Shown here: positions 8,538 through 15,607 of the stretch, piece by piece | How the letters are laid out: every line of letters starts with the position of its first letter | Numbering within the stretch: position 1 is the first letter of the stretch | From: Prolixibacteraceae bacterium | GTDB lineage: Bacteria > Bacteroidota > Bacteroidia > Bacteroidales > Prolixibacteraceae | Assembly (NCBI GenBank): GCA_016930735.1 | Contig: JAFGGF010000462.1 | Coordinates: 1-22,031, forward strand | Length of the DNA stretch: 22,031 nt | Reading direction: 5' to 3' | Notes under the pieces: model-generated | Databases searched by the model: none | The model's input: the letters and a program-made list of their open reading frames with translations, nothing else | Told to the model about the DNA's origin: nothing | Position numbers and translations under genes: made by a program

Positions 8538-8609
8538 AGCGGGAAACGGGGATCGAACCCGCGACCCTTAGCTTGGGAAGCTAATGCTCTACCACTGAGC
8601 TACTCCCGC
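8538..8609 (-). tRNA. tRNA-Gly (anticodon CCC)
   Basis: Read on the minus strand the 72-nt sequence folds as a full cloverleaf. The acceptor GCGGGAG pairs with TTCCCGC (last pair G-T). The D-arm is GCTCAGTGGTAGAGC. The anticodon arm is TTAGC-TTCCCAA-GCTAA with CCC at positions 34-36, which reads GGG glycine codons. The T-arm is GCGGG-TTCGATC-CCCGT, and U is the discriminator base as expected for bacterial glycine tRNAs. CCA is not encoded. Two broken copies flank it. Confidence 0.95.
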
Positions 8610-8624
8610 ATACTTCATTTTTAA

Positions 8625-8679
8625 GCGACCCTCAGCTTGGGACCCCGAATACTCGGGGCTACCACTGAGCTACTCCCGC
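8625..8679 (-). pseudogene. tRNA-Gly relic B, interrupted by a 16-bp palindrome
   Basis: Bases 8659-8679 are identical to the 5' part of the intact tRNA (acceptor strand and D-arm), and 8625-8642 match its anticodon 3' side and variable region with one change. Between them the ten bases that form the 5' side of the anticodon stem are replaced by CCCCGAATACTCGGGG (8643-8658). The T-arm and 3' acceptor strand are missing, as if deleted between two GCG triplets. It cannot fold as a tRNA and should be non-functional, although the anticodon loop sequence survives. Confidence 0.65.
8643..8658. repeat. 16-bp palindrome inserted in tRNA relic B
   Basis: CCCCGA-ATAC-TCGGGG: perfect 6-bp arms around a 4-nt loop, replacing part of the anticodon stem in the broken tRNA copy. 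It differs in sequence from the palindrome in relic A, so the two are not copies of one element. Confidence 0.55.
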
Positions 8680-8736
8680 TTGTTTTTATCGATCCTATTT
8701 AATTCGGATCGACTGCAAATTTAATATTTTTTCAAT

Positions 8737-10065
8737 TCAAAAAACAGGGATTTTCCATGGATCGCGATATGATAGCTTAATCAGTTTATTGGCTTCTTCT
8801 TCCAAAAACTTTTTATTTTCATGATCCCAGTGGATAATCTTACCGGTTCGGTAAGCTATGTTCCCCATTTCAGAAACAATCGCAGTTTTTGCACCGACCT
8901 CAACCGGGGTGTTGGGTTTACCGCCTTCACGAATACATTTCAGGAAATTTTTAACGTGCTCCTGCAAATTATTTGATTCCCCTTCAATTTTATAACCTTT
9001 CATAAAAGGTTCACGTGTTGAATTATTGGTTTCGGGTAATACCTGCCAATCGTCACGGGTTAGGATTAATGTTCCGCGGGTGCCGACAAAAGCAACACCA
9101 TGCCCTTTTCCATATGGACCGATTCCTGGATTCAGTCCGCATTCCCAAACCATCGAATGGGTTTGATAATTATATAATGCTTGCTGGAAATCGGGTGTTT
9201 CAACTGCTCCCTGGTTCAAATAAATTCCACCACCGGGTGAAATAGAGTCTGGGTAACCGGCATCCATAGCATAAAGTGCGAAATCAAGTAAATGAACTCC
9301 CCAGTCGGTCATGGCACCACCTGCATAATCCCAGTACCATCTGAAATTATAATGAAAACGGTTTTCATTAAACGGACGTTTGGGGGCAGGTCCCAACCAC
9401 ATATCATAGTCAACATATTCAGGTGCTTCGGTGTCCGGTTTAACTGCATAAGGTTCATCGTAACCTTTATAGATCCAGGCTTTAACCAGTTTAACATCGC
9501 CCAGTTCACCTGATTTAACCACTTCAGAAGCATCGAACCAGTGTTTTGAACTACGCTGCCACATTCCAACCTGAACAACCTGCTTAGGATACTTTGCAGC
9601 AGCTTTTACCATGGTATTGCATTCCTCAATGCTGTGCCCCATCGGTTTTTCAACATAAACATGTTTGCCGGCTTCCAGGGCCATTATCATCATTAAAGCA
9701 TGCCAGTGGTCAGGTGTGCCAATAATTACTGTATTGATGTCAGGATTATCAAGGACTTCCCTGAAATCTTTGTATAAAACCGGACGTTTCTGAGTTAAAT
9801 TTTCAACCTCGGCAGCCCGCCCTTCAAGTATCTGTGAATCAACATCACACAATCCAATACATTCAACATTATCTTCTTTTAAAAAAGCCTGAAGGTCTGT
9901 AAATCCCATTCCCCTGCAACCGATCAGGGCAACCGTTATTTTTTCATTTGGTGAAGCACAGGCATTCAGTATGGCTGGTGTAGAACTTATTGCAGCAGCA
10001 GCTATTGCTGATTTTTTAATAAAATTACGTCTATTGGTATTCATCTCTGTTTTTTTAGGTTGCAT
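8737..10065 (-). CDS. Gfo/Idh/MocA-family oxidoreductase with twin-arginine signal
   Basis: 442 residues. The N-terminus has a Tat-type signal (NRRNFIKKSA, Arg12-Arg13), an Ala-rich hydrophobic stretch and a lipobox-like LNAC (Cys36), so it is probably exported folded with its cofactor and may be a lipoprotein. The Rossmann domain begins VALIGCRGMG (49-54); the family motif EKP is at 139-141 (VYVEKPMGHS) and the C-domain DWGVHLLD at 254-261 supplies the usual catalytic-region His. The family uses NAD(P)(H) to oxidise or reduce sugars, inositols or glycosidic positions; the substrate is not readable here. Met8 (codon 10044-10042), just before the RR motif, is a plausible alternative start. It is divergent from the TetR gene, and one TetR-type operator lies about 60 bp upstream, so it may share that regulator. 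Confidence 0.92.
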   Translation of the reverse strand: MQPKKTEMNTNRRNFIKKSAIAAAAISSTPAILNACASPNEKITVALIGCRGMGFTDLQAFLKEDNVECIGLCDVDSQILEGRAAEVENLTQKRPVLYKDFREVLDNPDINTVIIGTPDHWHALMMIMALEAGKHVYVEKPMGHSIEECNTMVKAAAKYPKQVVQVGMWQRSSKHWFDASEVVKSGELGDVKLVKAWIYKGYDEPYAVKPDTEAPEYVDYDMWLGPAPKRPFNENRFHYNFRWYWDYAGGAMTDWGVHLLDFALYAMDAGYPDSISPGGGIYLNQGAVETPDFQQALYNYQTHSMVWECGLNPGIGPYGKGHGVAFVGTRGTLILTRDDWQVLPETNNSTREPFMKGYKIEGESNNLQEHVKNFLKCIREGGKPNTPVEVGAKTAIVSEMGNIAYRTGKIIHWDHENKKFLEEEANKLIKLSYRDPWKIPVF

Positions 10066-10121
10066 AAAGATAATGGATATAATTCTAAACAGTTATAATG
10101 AATTTATAAAATATTTATAAT

Positions 10122-10135
10122 TGACCGATTGGTCA
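10122..10135. promoter_or_regulatory. TetR-type operator I
   Basis: TGACCGATTGGTCA, a 14-bp dyad with half-sites TGACCGA and TGACCAA (6 of 7 positions symmetric). It lies in the divergent region, nearer the oxidoreductase gene. Its centre is 73 bp from that of operator II, close to seven helical turns. Confidence 0.6.
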
Positions 10136-10163
10136 TTTTTAATAATTATTTAACATTATAAAT

Positions 10164-10194
10164 ATTGTTTTTTAAATTCAACTGTTTATTTTTG
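10164..10194 (+). promoter_or_regulatory. Promoter of the TetR/Lol-like operon
   Basis: ATTG (10164-10167), exactly 19 bp, then TATTTTTG (10187-10194). This fits the Bacteroidota primary-sigma consensus TTTG-N19-TAnnTTTG with a single mismatch in the -33 box. Transcription should begin near 10200, giving a very short leader before the ATG at 10217. Operator II overlaps the -7 element and the predicted start point. Confidence 0.55.
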
Positions 10195-10210
10195 ACCAAC
10201 CGTTCAGTCA
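10193..10210. promoter_or_regulatory. TetR-type operator II, overlapping the promoter
   Basis: TGACCAACCGTTCAGTCA, an imperfect 18-bp dyad with half-sites TGACCAA and TGACTGA like those of operator I, ending 6 bp before the TetR start codon. A repressor bound here would cover the -7 region and transcription start, so autorepression is the natural reading. Confidence 0.6.
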
Positions 10211-10216
10211 AAAAAT

Positions 10217-10810
10217 ATGTCACCAAGAACAACAGAACAATTTGATAAAATCAGGCAGGAGAAGAAAGAATTGATCATGAACTCTGCCCTTGAGCTTTTT
10301 GCCGAAAAGGGCTTTCACGCAACTTCGATAAGCCTGATTGCTAAAAAAGCTGGAATATCCAAAGGACTTACTTATAATTATTTCGAAAGCAAAAAGGAGA
10401 TACTTGACGAACTGATCGCACATGGTTTTGATACCATATTTGAAAGTTTTGATTTAAATCATGACGGGATTTTAACAGAAGAAGAATTTATTCATTTTAT
10501 TAAATATAATTTCAGGTTGTTAAAGGAAAATATGCGGCATTGGAAATTGTTTTTTTCGCTGCTTCTCCAGCCTTCAATCTCCGATAATTTCAGCAAAGAT
10601 TATAAAGAGAGAGCTGAACCTTTTTTTATTATGTTGTACAACTTCCTGAAATCGAAAGGGAGTACAGACCCTGAAGGTGATGTGATGGTAATCAGTGCCA
10701 TGCTCGAAGGTGCATTTCTATATACAGTGGTGGCACCAGAAGTATTTCCCCTGGATATAATGGAAGATAAAGTAATTAATGCCTGTTTTCGCATTATTAG
10801 TAAAAAATAA
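10217..10810 (+). CDS. TetR/AcrR-family regulator containing an EF-hand loop
   Basis: 197 residues. The N-terminal three-helix DNA-binding domain is typical: IMNSALELFAEKGFHATSIS, then IAKKAGISKGLTYNYFESKKEIL (about 20-63). The C-terminal all-helical domain would bind an inducer and dimerise. Unusually, residues 79-90 read D-L-N-H-D-G-I-L-T-E-E-E, which has every calcium-coordinating position of a canonical EF-hand (1, 3, 5, 9, 12, with Gly at 6 and a hydrophobic residue at 8), flanked by helices IFESF and FIHFIKYNF. The gene heads the Lol-like operon 13 bp before the next start, so it probably represses that operon and itself through the two TGACC dyads upstream. Whether calcium or a lipid-like ligand is the signal is unknown. 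Confidence 0.92.
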   Translation: MSPRTTEQFDKIRQEKKELIMNSALELFAEKGFHATSISLIAKKAGISKGLTYNYFESKKEILDELIAHGFDTIFESFDLNHDGILTEEEFIHFIKYNFRLLKENMRHWKLFFSLLLQPSISDNFSKDYKERAEPFFIMLYNFLKSKGSTDPEGDVMVISAMLEGAFLYTVVAPEVFPLDIMEDKVINACFRIISKK

Positions 10811-10823
10811 AAGTCTCAAAGCA

Positions 10824-11567
10824 ATGAAAATTAAACTCACAATCATCATCCTGGCTGTTTTTACACTGAATGCCTTTTCGCAGGATATAAAAGAAATTGT
10901 AAGAAAGGCGGATGAAAAATTCCGTGGAATTTCGAGCATTGGAGAAATGACAATGACCATTGAACGTCCATCCTGGTCACGAACAGTATCGATGAAAAAC
11001 TGGACCCTTGGAAACGATTTTTCATTGATTTATATAACGGCACCTGCAAAAGAAAAAGGGCAGGTATTCTTAAAAAGATATAATGAAATGTGGAACTGGG
11101 TCCCTTCCATTGAACGAATGATAAAAATTCCGCCTTCAATGATGATGCAGTCGTGGATGGGTTCCGATTTTACCAATGATGACCTGGTAAAAGAATCATC
11201 CCTGGTAAAAGACTATACGCATAAACTTTTAGGGGAAGAGACCCTTGAAGGTTATGACTGTTATAAGGTCGAACTTATTCCAACTGAAGAAGCTGCTGTT
11301 GTTTGGGGGAAAATTTATATGTGGATTTCAAAAGAAGAATTACTATGGTTAAAAGCCGAATTTTACGATGAAGATGGTTTTCTTGTAAATACAGAAATTC
11401 TTTCGGATATTAAACAAATGGACGACCGTATAATGCCAACCCACCTGGAAATGATCCCGGCAGATAAAGAAGGCCATAAAACCATATTAAATTTCGATAA
11501 TATTAAATTTAATGTTAACCTGGAAGAATCCTTCTTTTCACAGCAAAACATGCGAAGGATTAGGTAA
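10824..11567 (+). CDS. LolA-like periplasmic carrier (outer-membrane lipoprotein-sorting family)
   Basis: 247 residues from the ATG at 10824; an upstream in-frame ATG at 10779 overlaps the TetR gene and would spoil the signal peptide. Residues 1-19 form a signal peptide (LTIIILAVFTLNAFSQ). The mature protein is beta-rich, with the hallmark stretch NEMWNWVPSIERMIKIPPSMM then QSWMGSDFTNDDLV (about 87-122), found in the LolA-fold family often annotated as outer membrane lipoprotein-sorting protein. LolA-fold proteins hold acyl chains in a half-barrel cavity and carry lipoproteins or lipids across the periplasm. Its place ahead of two LolC/E-like permeases and a LolD-like ATPase supports this role. 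It is distinct from classic LolA in length and motif, so cargo other than lipoproteins is possible. Confidence 0.87.
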   Translation: MKIKLTIIILAVFTLNAFSQDIKEIVRKADEKFRGISSIGEMTMTIERPSWSRTVSMKNWTLGNDFSLIYITAPAKEKGQVFLKRYNEMWNWVPSIERMIKIPPSMMMQSWMGSDFTNDDLVKESSLVKDYTHKLLGEETLEGYDCYKVELIPTEEAAVVWGKIYMWISKEELLWLKAEFYDEDGFLVNTEILSDIKQMDDRIMPTHLEMIPADKEGHKTILNFDNIKFNVNLEESFFSQQNMRRIR

Positions 11568-11675
11568 GATAAATTTAACAAAACCAGAACTTTATAATTG
11601 TTTCTTTATTTGAATTAATATTCTGTAAAAGAGTTAATTAATTATTTTAAAAGCAAAAACGCTAAAATTTAAACC

Positions 11676-12896
11676 ATGATTGCAAATATTAAAATGGCAT
11701 GGCGGAATATCTGGAGGAACAAACGTCGAACACTGATTACTGTGGCGTCTATCTTTTTTGGTGTACTGTTAAGTTCTTTTATGACCTCGATGCAGGAAGG
11801 AACTTACTCGAGAATGATCGACAACGTAGTTGGTTTTTATTCCGGTTATATCCAGATCCATGATTCGGCATTCTGGGATAATAAAACCATCGAATATACT
11901 TTTGTTCCGGAAGATTCCCTTATCCGTACATTAAATACTCAGGAAGGAGTTACCTCCTATGTTTCACGCCTTGAATCGTTTACTTTGTTATCGTTTAAAA
12001 ACAATACAAAAGGAGCTCCTCTGATTGGAATCGAACCTGAAAAAGAAAATCAGGTTTCAAAACTGGGTAACTGGATTGTTCAGGGTCAATACCTGGGAAA
12101 CGGCGATAATGGAATATTGCTGGCAGTTAACCTGGCTAAAAACCTTGGAGTAAATGTTGGAGACACACTTGTTTTACTCAGTCAGGGTTATCATGGGGTA
12201 AGCGCTGCCGGATTATTTCCTGTAAAAGGGATACTTAAATTTCCGGCTCCGTCATTGAATAACCTTGGTGCTTTCATAGATATTCATTCGGCCCAGGATT
12301 TTTTCACGGCTCCGGACAGGTTTACGTCGATTGTTCTGATGGTAACAGATTATTCTGAAGTTAACCATATCGAACAAAGCCTGAAATCAAAAATCGGAAA
12401 ACATTATGAAGTAATGACATGGGATGAAATGGATCCTCTTACAAAAAACATGATCGATGCAGACCGTTCCGGTGGATATATTGCAAAGGCAATTCTTTAT
12501 CTTCTCATTGGTTTCGGGATTTTCGGAACCGTAATCATGATGATTGCCGAACGGCGCAAGGAGATGGGGGTCATGGTAGCAATCGGTATGCAAAAAAGAA
12601 AACTCAGTGCCATCCTGTTTTATGAAACCACACTGATTGGTTTGGTTGGTGTACTGGCAGGTTTTTTATTCAGCTTTCCGTTTATCTACTATTTTGTTTC
12701 TCATCCGATCCCCATTACAGGAGATGCTGGCAAAGCCTATGAACAATGGGGTTTTGAACCGGCAATGTTCTTTTCAGCACAATGGTTTGTTTTTGCTCGC
12801 CAGGTGTTAATCGTTTTTCTGATTACACTTGCAATTTATGTATATCCATTGGTGAGAACCTATAAATTAAAGTTAACAAAAGCGTTGCATTCATAA
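11676..12896 (+). CDS. LolC/E-like ABC permease 1
   Basis: 406 residues with the single-copy MacB_PCD-FtsX layout: a basic N-terminus (MAWRNIWRNKRRTL), helix 1 near 20-40, a periplasmic domain of about 230 residues, then three helices near 271-292, 315-345 and 378-398. The cytoplasmic coupling motif AERRKEMGVMVAIGMQKRK (about 293-311) contacts the ATPase. This four-helix topology and length are those of LolC/LolE, which extract lipidated cargo from the inner membrane and hand it to LolA. It sits 108 bp after the LolA-like gene and 18 bp before its paralogue; the two probably form a heterodimer. Confidence 0.9.
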   Translation: MIANIKMAWRNIWRNKRRTLITVASIFFGVLLSSFMTSMQEGTYSRMIDNVVGFYSGYIQIHDSAFWDNKTIEYTFVPEDSLIRTLNTQEGVTSYVSRLESFTLLSFKNNTKGAPLIGIEPEKENQVSKLGNWIVQGQYLGNGDNGILLAVNLAKNLGVNVGDTLVLLSQGYHGVSAAGLFPVKGILKFPAPSLNNLGAFIDIHSAQDFFTAPDRFTSIVLMVTDYSEVNHIEQSLKSKIGKHYEVMTWDEMDPLTKNMIDADRSGGYIAKAILYLLIGFGIFGTVIMMIAERRKEMGVMVAIGMQKRKLSAILFYETTLIGLVGVLAGFLFSFPFIYYFVSHPIPITGDAGKAYEQWGFEPAMFFSAQWFVFARQVLIVFLITLAIYVYPLVRTYKLKLTKALHS

Positions 12897-12914
12897 ACTT
12901 AAAACAACACAACT

Positions 12915-14135
12915 ATGATATTTTCAGTAGCCTGGAGAAATTTATGGCGTAGTAAAACACGGAGTCTGGTAGTTATGATATCGATTTGTGCAGGGCTGGC
13001 AGCCGGAATCTTCTATGTAGCATTTTATAATGGCATGGTAGATCAGCGGATTGATACTGCTATTAAAACCGAAGCATCACATATTCAGGTTCATTATCCT
13101 GATTATTTAAATAATCCCGATAAAAAGTATCTTATCGAAGATGCAGGTTCAGTTACTAAAAAAATTCTGGCATTGGATGGTGTAAAATCGGTTACCCAAC
13201 GTGTGATACTGAATAGTATGATTCAGTCTCCGACAACAGGAGCAGGAGTAAAAATTACCGGTATTAACCCCGATGAAGAAAGGAATGTTACCAACCTTTA
13301 TTCAAAACTGATTGAAGGTTCGTATTTCGAAGATGGTAAAAGGAATCCTATAGTAATAGGTAAAAAGCTGGCCGAAAAACTAAAAGTCAAACTTCGGTCC
13401 AAGGTAGTGGTTACTTTGCAGGATATGCAGGGAAACATTACCGGAGCAGCATTCAGGGTTGAAGGAATATTTGAAACTTCGAACACCAGTTTCGATGAAT
13501 CCTGTGTTTTTGTAAAAAAAGACGACCTTGCAAGGGTGATGCTCCTGAATGATAATTCCTGCCATGAAATAGCAGTATTACTGAACGATAACAAATTGTT
13601 GGACCCGGTTGCCGACCTGATGACTAAAGAATTGCCCGACCTTGATGTTAAAACCTGGCGCAAGATAATGCCCGAAGTTGACCTGGTAGAATCAAGCCTT
13701 GATTTTACTACCTATATAATTATCATCATCATTCTGTTTGCTTTACTTTTTGGAATTATAAATACCATGCTGATGGCAGTCCTTGAACGTGCAAAGGAAC
13801 TAGGTATGCTCATGGCTATCGGTATGAACCGAATCAGGGTATTTACAATGATATTACTTGAAACAGTTTTATTATCGCTGACAGGAGGAATTTGCGGGAT
13901 TGTACTGGGATGGATACTAAACCTCTATTTTGCAAAGGCCGGCATCAGCCTTTCAGCCTGGTCAGATGCTTACAGATCCATGGGTTTCGATACACTTATT
14001 TTTACCAGGCTTTCGATTTCAACCTCACTTGAAATTGCTGTGATGATAGTTATTACCGGTATCATAGCTTCGATTTACCCGGCTATTAAAGCCTTGCGTT
14101 TAAGGCCTGCTGAAGCGATCAGAATTGATATGTAA
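12915..14135 (+). CDS. LolC/E-like ABC permease 2
   Basis: 406 residues, exactly the length of permease 1 and the same architecture but clearly diverged in sequence. The N-terminus is VAWRNLWRSKTRSL, helix 1 is near 17-37, a periplasmic MacB_PCD domain spans about 40-265, helices lie near 268-288, 312-335 and 372-395, and the coupling motif is LERAKELGMLMAIGMNRIR. The C-terminus YPAIKALRLRPAEAIRIDM is the usual end of FtsX-fold permeases. With permease 1 and the ATPase downstream it completes a LolCDE-type complex. The division of labour (which binds the carrier) cannot be assigned from sequence. Confidence 0.9.
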   Translation: MIFSVAWRNLWRSKTRSLVVMISICAGLAAGIFYVAFYNGMVDQRIDTAIKTEASHIQVHYPDYLNNPDKKYLIEDAGSVTKKILALDGVKSVTQRVILNSMIQSPTTGAGVKITGINPDEERNVTNLYSKLIEGSYFEDGKRNPIVIGKKLAEKLKVKLRSKVVVTLQDMQGNITGAAFRVEGIFETSNTSFDESCVFVKKDDLARVMLLNDNSCHEIAVLLNDNKLLDPVADLMTKELPDLDVKTWRKIMPEVDLVESSLDFTTYIIIIIILFALLFGIINTMLMAVLERAKELGMLMAIGMNRIRVFTMILLETVLLSLTGGICGIVLGWILNLYFAKAGISLSAWSDAYRSMGFDTLIFTRLSISTSLEIAVMIVITGIIASIYPAIKALRLRPAEAIRIDM

Positions 14136-14196
14136 CAACCGGCAATGAGCGAAAAATGATTAAGAGAAAAATAATACTAATACAAATAAGCCCAAC

Positions 14197-14220
14197 GCAC
14201 TAAGCTCAGGGCACAAAGCT
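14197..14220. repeat. Short direct repeat before the ATPase gene
   Basis: GCACTAAGCT (14197-14206) and GCACAAAGCT (14211-14220), nine of ten bases identical with a 14-bp period, 14 bp upstream of the ATPase start in the 98-bp gap after permease 2. It may be chance or a local regulatory site. Confidence 0.3.
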
Positions 14221-14233
14221 AAAATAAAAGACC

Positions 14234-14920
14234 ATGAACGTAATAGAAGTTAAAAACCTGGAAAAAATATACAATGAGTCAGAAGTAAAAGTCAATGCAC
14301 TCAATGGTGTCGACCTGACCATTGAAGAGGGAGAATTCACTGCCATTGTCGGACCTTCAGGATCGGGGAAAACAACTTTCCTGAACATGCTTGGGGGGTT
14401 GGATATTCCCAGTTCAGGAGAAATAATTATCGATAATACTGATATTAGAAAGCTGTCCTCGTCACAATTAATTGATTTCAGATTGCAGCACATAGGATTT
14501 GTTTTTCAGGCATACAACCTGATTCCGGTTCTGACAGCCCTTGAAAATGTCGAATTTATTATGCAGCTGCAGAAGCAGCCTAAAAAGGAGCGGATCGACC
14601 GTGCCAAAGAATTACTGACTAAAGTAGGGCTGGGTGACCGTTTTAACAGCCGGCCTTCAAAATTATCGGGGGGGCAGCAGCAAAGAGTAGCCGTTGCAAG
14701 GGCTCTGGCCTCAAAACCCAAATTTGTCCTGGCTGATGAACCAACTGCCAACCTCGATTCAAAATCAACGGAAAATCTGCTGGATATTATGGAGGAACTA
14801 AATAAACAGGAAAAAATTACGTTTATATTCTCGACGCACGATCAACGGGTTGTAAATAAGGCGAGAAGAGTCATAACACTTGAAGACGGAAAGGTGATCA
14901 GCGATATAAATAAAAATTAG
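14234..14920 (+). CDS. LolD/MacB-type ABC transporter ATPase
   Basis: 228 residues, a complete nucleotide-binding domain of normal length. Walker A GPSGSGKT (40-47), Q-loop Gln92 (VFQAYNLIPVLTALENVE, the LolD/MacB-subfamily form), signature LSGGQQQRVAVARAL (144-158), Walker B FVLADEP (164-170), D-loop ANLDS (172-176) and H-loop His202 (STHD) are all present, so it should hydrolyse ATP. It is cytoplasmic and should energise the two permeases just upstream. Its stop is 3 bp before the CAP-domain gene, tying the latter to the same transcript. Confidence 0.95.
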   Translation: MNVIEVKNLEKIYNESEVKVNALNGVDLTIEEGEFTAIVGPSGSGKTTFLNMLGGLDIPSSGEIIIDNTDIRKLSSSQLIDFRLQHIGFVFQAYNLIPVLTALENVEFIMQLQKQPKKERIDRAKELLTKVGLGDRFNSRPSKLSGGQQQRVAVARALASKPKFVLADEPTANLDSKSTENLLDIMEELNKQEKITFIFSTHDQRVVNKARRVITLEDGKVISDINKN

Positions 14921-14923
14921 GTA

Positions 14924-15607
14924 ATGCACTTTGCGGCAAAAAAAATCGGATTAATTTTTTGGGTGTTGTTTCTCAGCTTCCGGGTATTTTCTTCATCATG
15001 GGAAGAAAATGCTTTAAATACAGCTGCCAATATTTCCTATTTATCTGATTTTGAAAAAAAAGTAATATATGAAATCAACAAACTTCGCTCCGATCCTGTC
15101 CGTTATGCTATTGAATATGTTGAGCCTTTAAAAAAGTATTACAACGGTCGGAAATTGTTTTATCCGGACGACCTGCCTTTGATGACCAAAGAAGGTGTAA
15201 ATGCCCTGATTGAATGTATCCGTTTTTTAAAAACCCAAAAACCGGTTCCAATCTTAAATCCGAATCAGGGTTTGACTCTTGCTGCCAATGATCATTCCAG
15301 TGATCAGTCCGAATCAGGTCAAACAGGACACAAAGGTCGCGACCAATCGGGTTTCAGAGACCGGATTGAAAGATATGGAGACTGGTCGGGACGAATAGCC
15401 GAAAACATAGCTTATGGCGATATTTCTCCTCAACAGGTGGTTATTTATCTTTTAATCGATGACGGGATACCTTCACGGGGGCACCGTAAAAACTTTCTGG
15501 ATGAAAATTTCAGGCTGGTAGGTGTTTCAGAAGCCAGCCATCCTTATTATGAAAAAATGTGTGTCATGGAGTTTGCAGGAAAATTCCAAAACTTAGCCTC
15601 AAAATGA
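14924..15607 (+). CDS. Secreted CAP/SCP-domain protein
   Basis: 227 residues. Residues 1-24 are a signal peptide (KKIGLIFWVLFLSFRVFSS). The mature protein is a CAP (CRISP/antigen-5/PR-1) domain: helix FEKKVIYEINKLRSDPVRYA, central LAANDHSSDQ (His124), GHKGRD (His136), AENIAYG (Glu160) and SRGHRKNFLDENFRLVGV (His187), which together supply the cavity residues typical of the family. Bacterial CAP proteins are extracytoplasmic; some relatives bind sterols or fatty acids, so a lipid-related role would suit this operon, but that is inference. It begins 3 bp after the ATPase and overlaps the barrel gene by four bases (ATGA), so it is translationally coupled to both. Confidence 0.87.
   Translation: MHFAAKKIGLIFWVLFLSFRVFSSSWEENALNTAANISYLSDFEKKVIYEINKLRSDPVRYAIEYVEPLKKYYNGRKLFYPDDLPLMTKEGVNALIECIRFLKTQKPVPILNPNQGLTLAANDHSSDQSESGQTGHKGRDQSGFRDRIERYGDWSGRIAENIAYGDISPQQVVIYLLIDDGIPSRGHRKNFLDENFRLVGVSEASHPYYEKMCVMEFAGKFQNLASK

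Noticed and set aside
8538..8680. A CRISPR-like or tandem tRNA array
   Set aside because: Only one copy folds as a tRNA; the other two are partial, unequally spaced and interrupted, and there are no regular spacers.
8689..8712. Inverted repeat TCGATCC/GGATCGA as terminator of the oxidoreductase gene
   Set aside because: The stem is only 7 bp and no T-tract follows on the minus strand (it runs into TAAAAAC), so termination is not supported.
10779..10823. Upstream in-frame start for the LolA-like gene
   Set aside because: It overlaps the end of the TetR gene and adds 15 residues ahead of a normal signal peptide; the ATG at 10824 is better.
15559..15603. Upstream in-frame start for the barrel gene
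   Set aside because: It lies inside the CAP gene in another frame; the ATGA overlap at 15604 is the natural coupled start.
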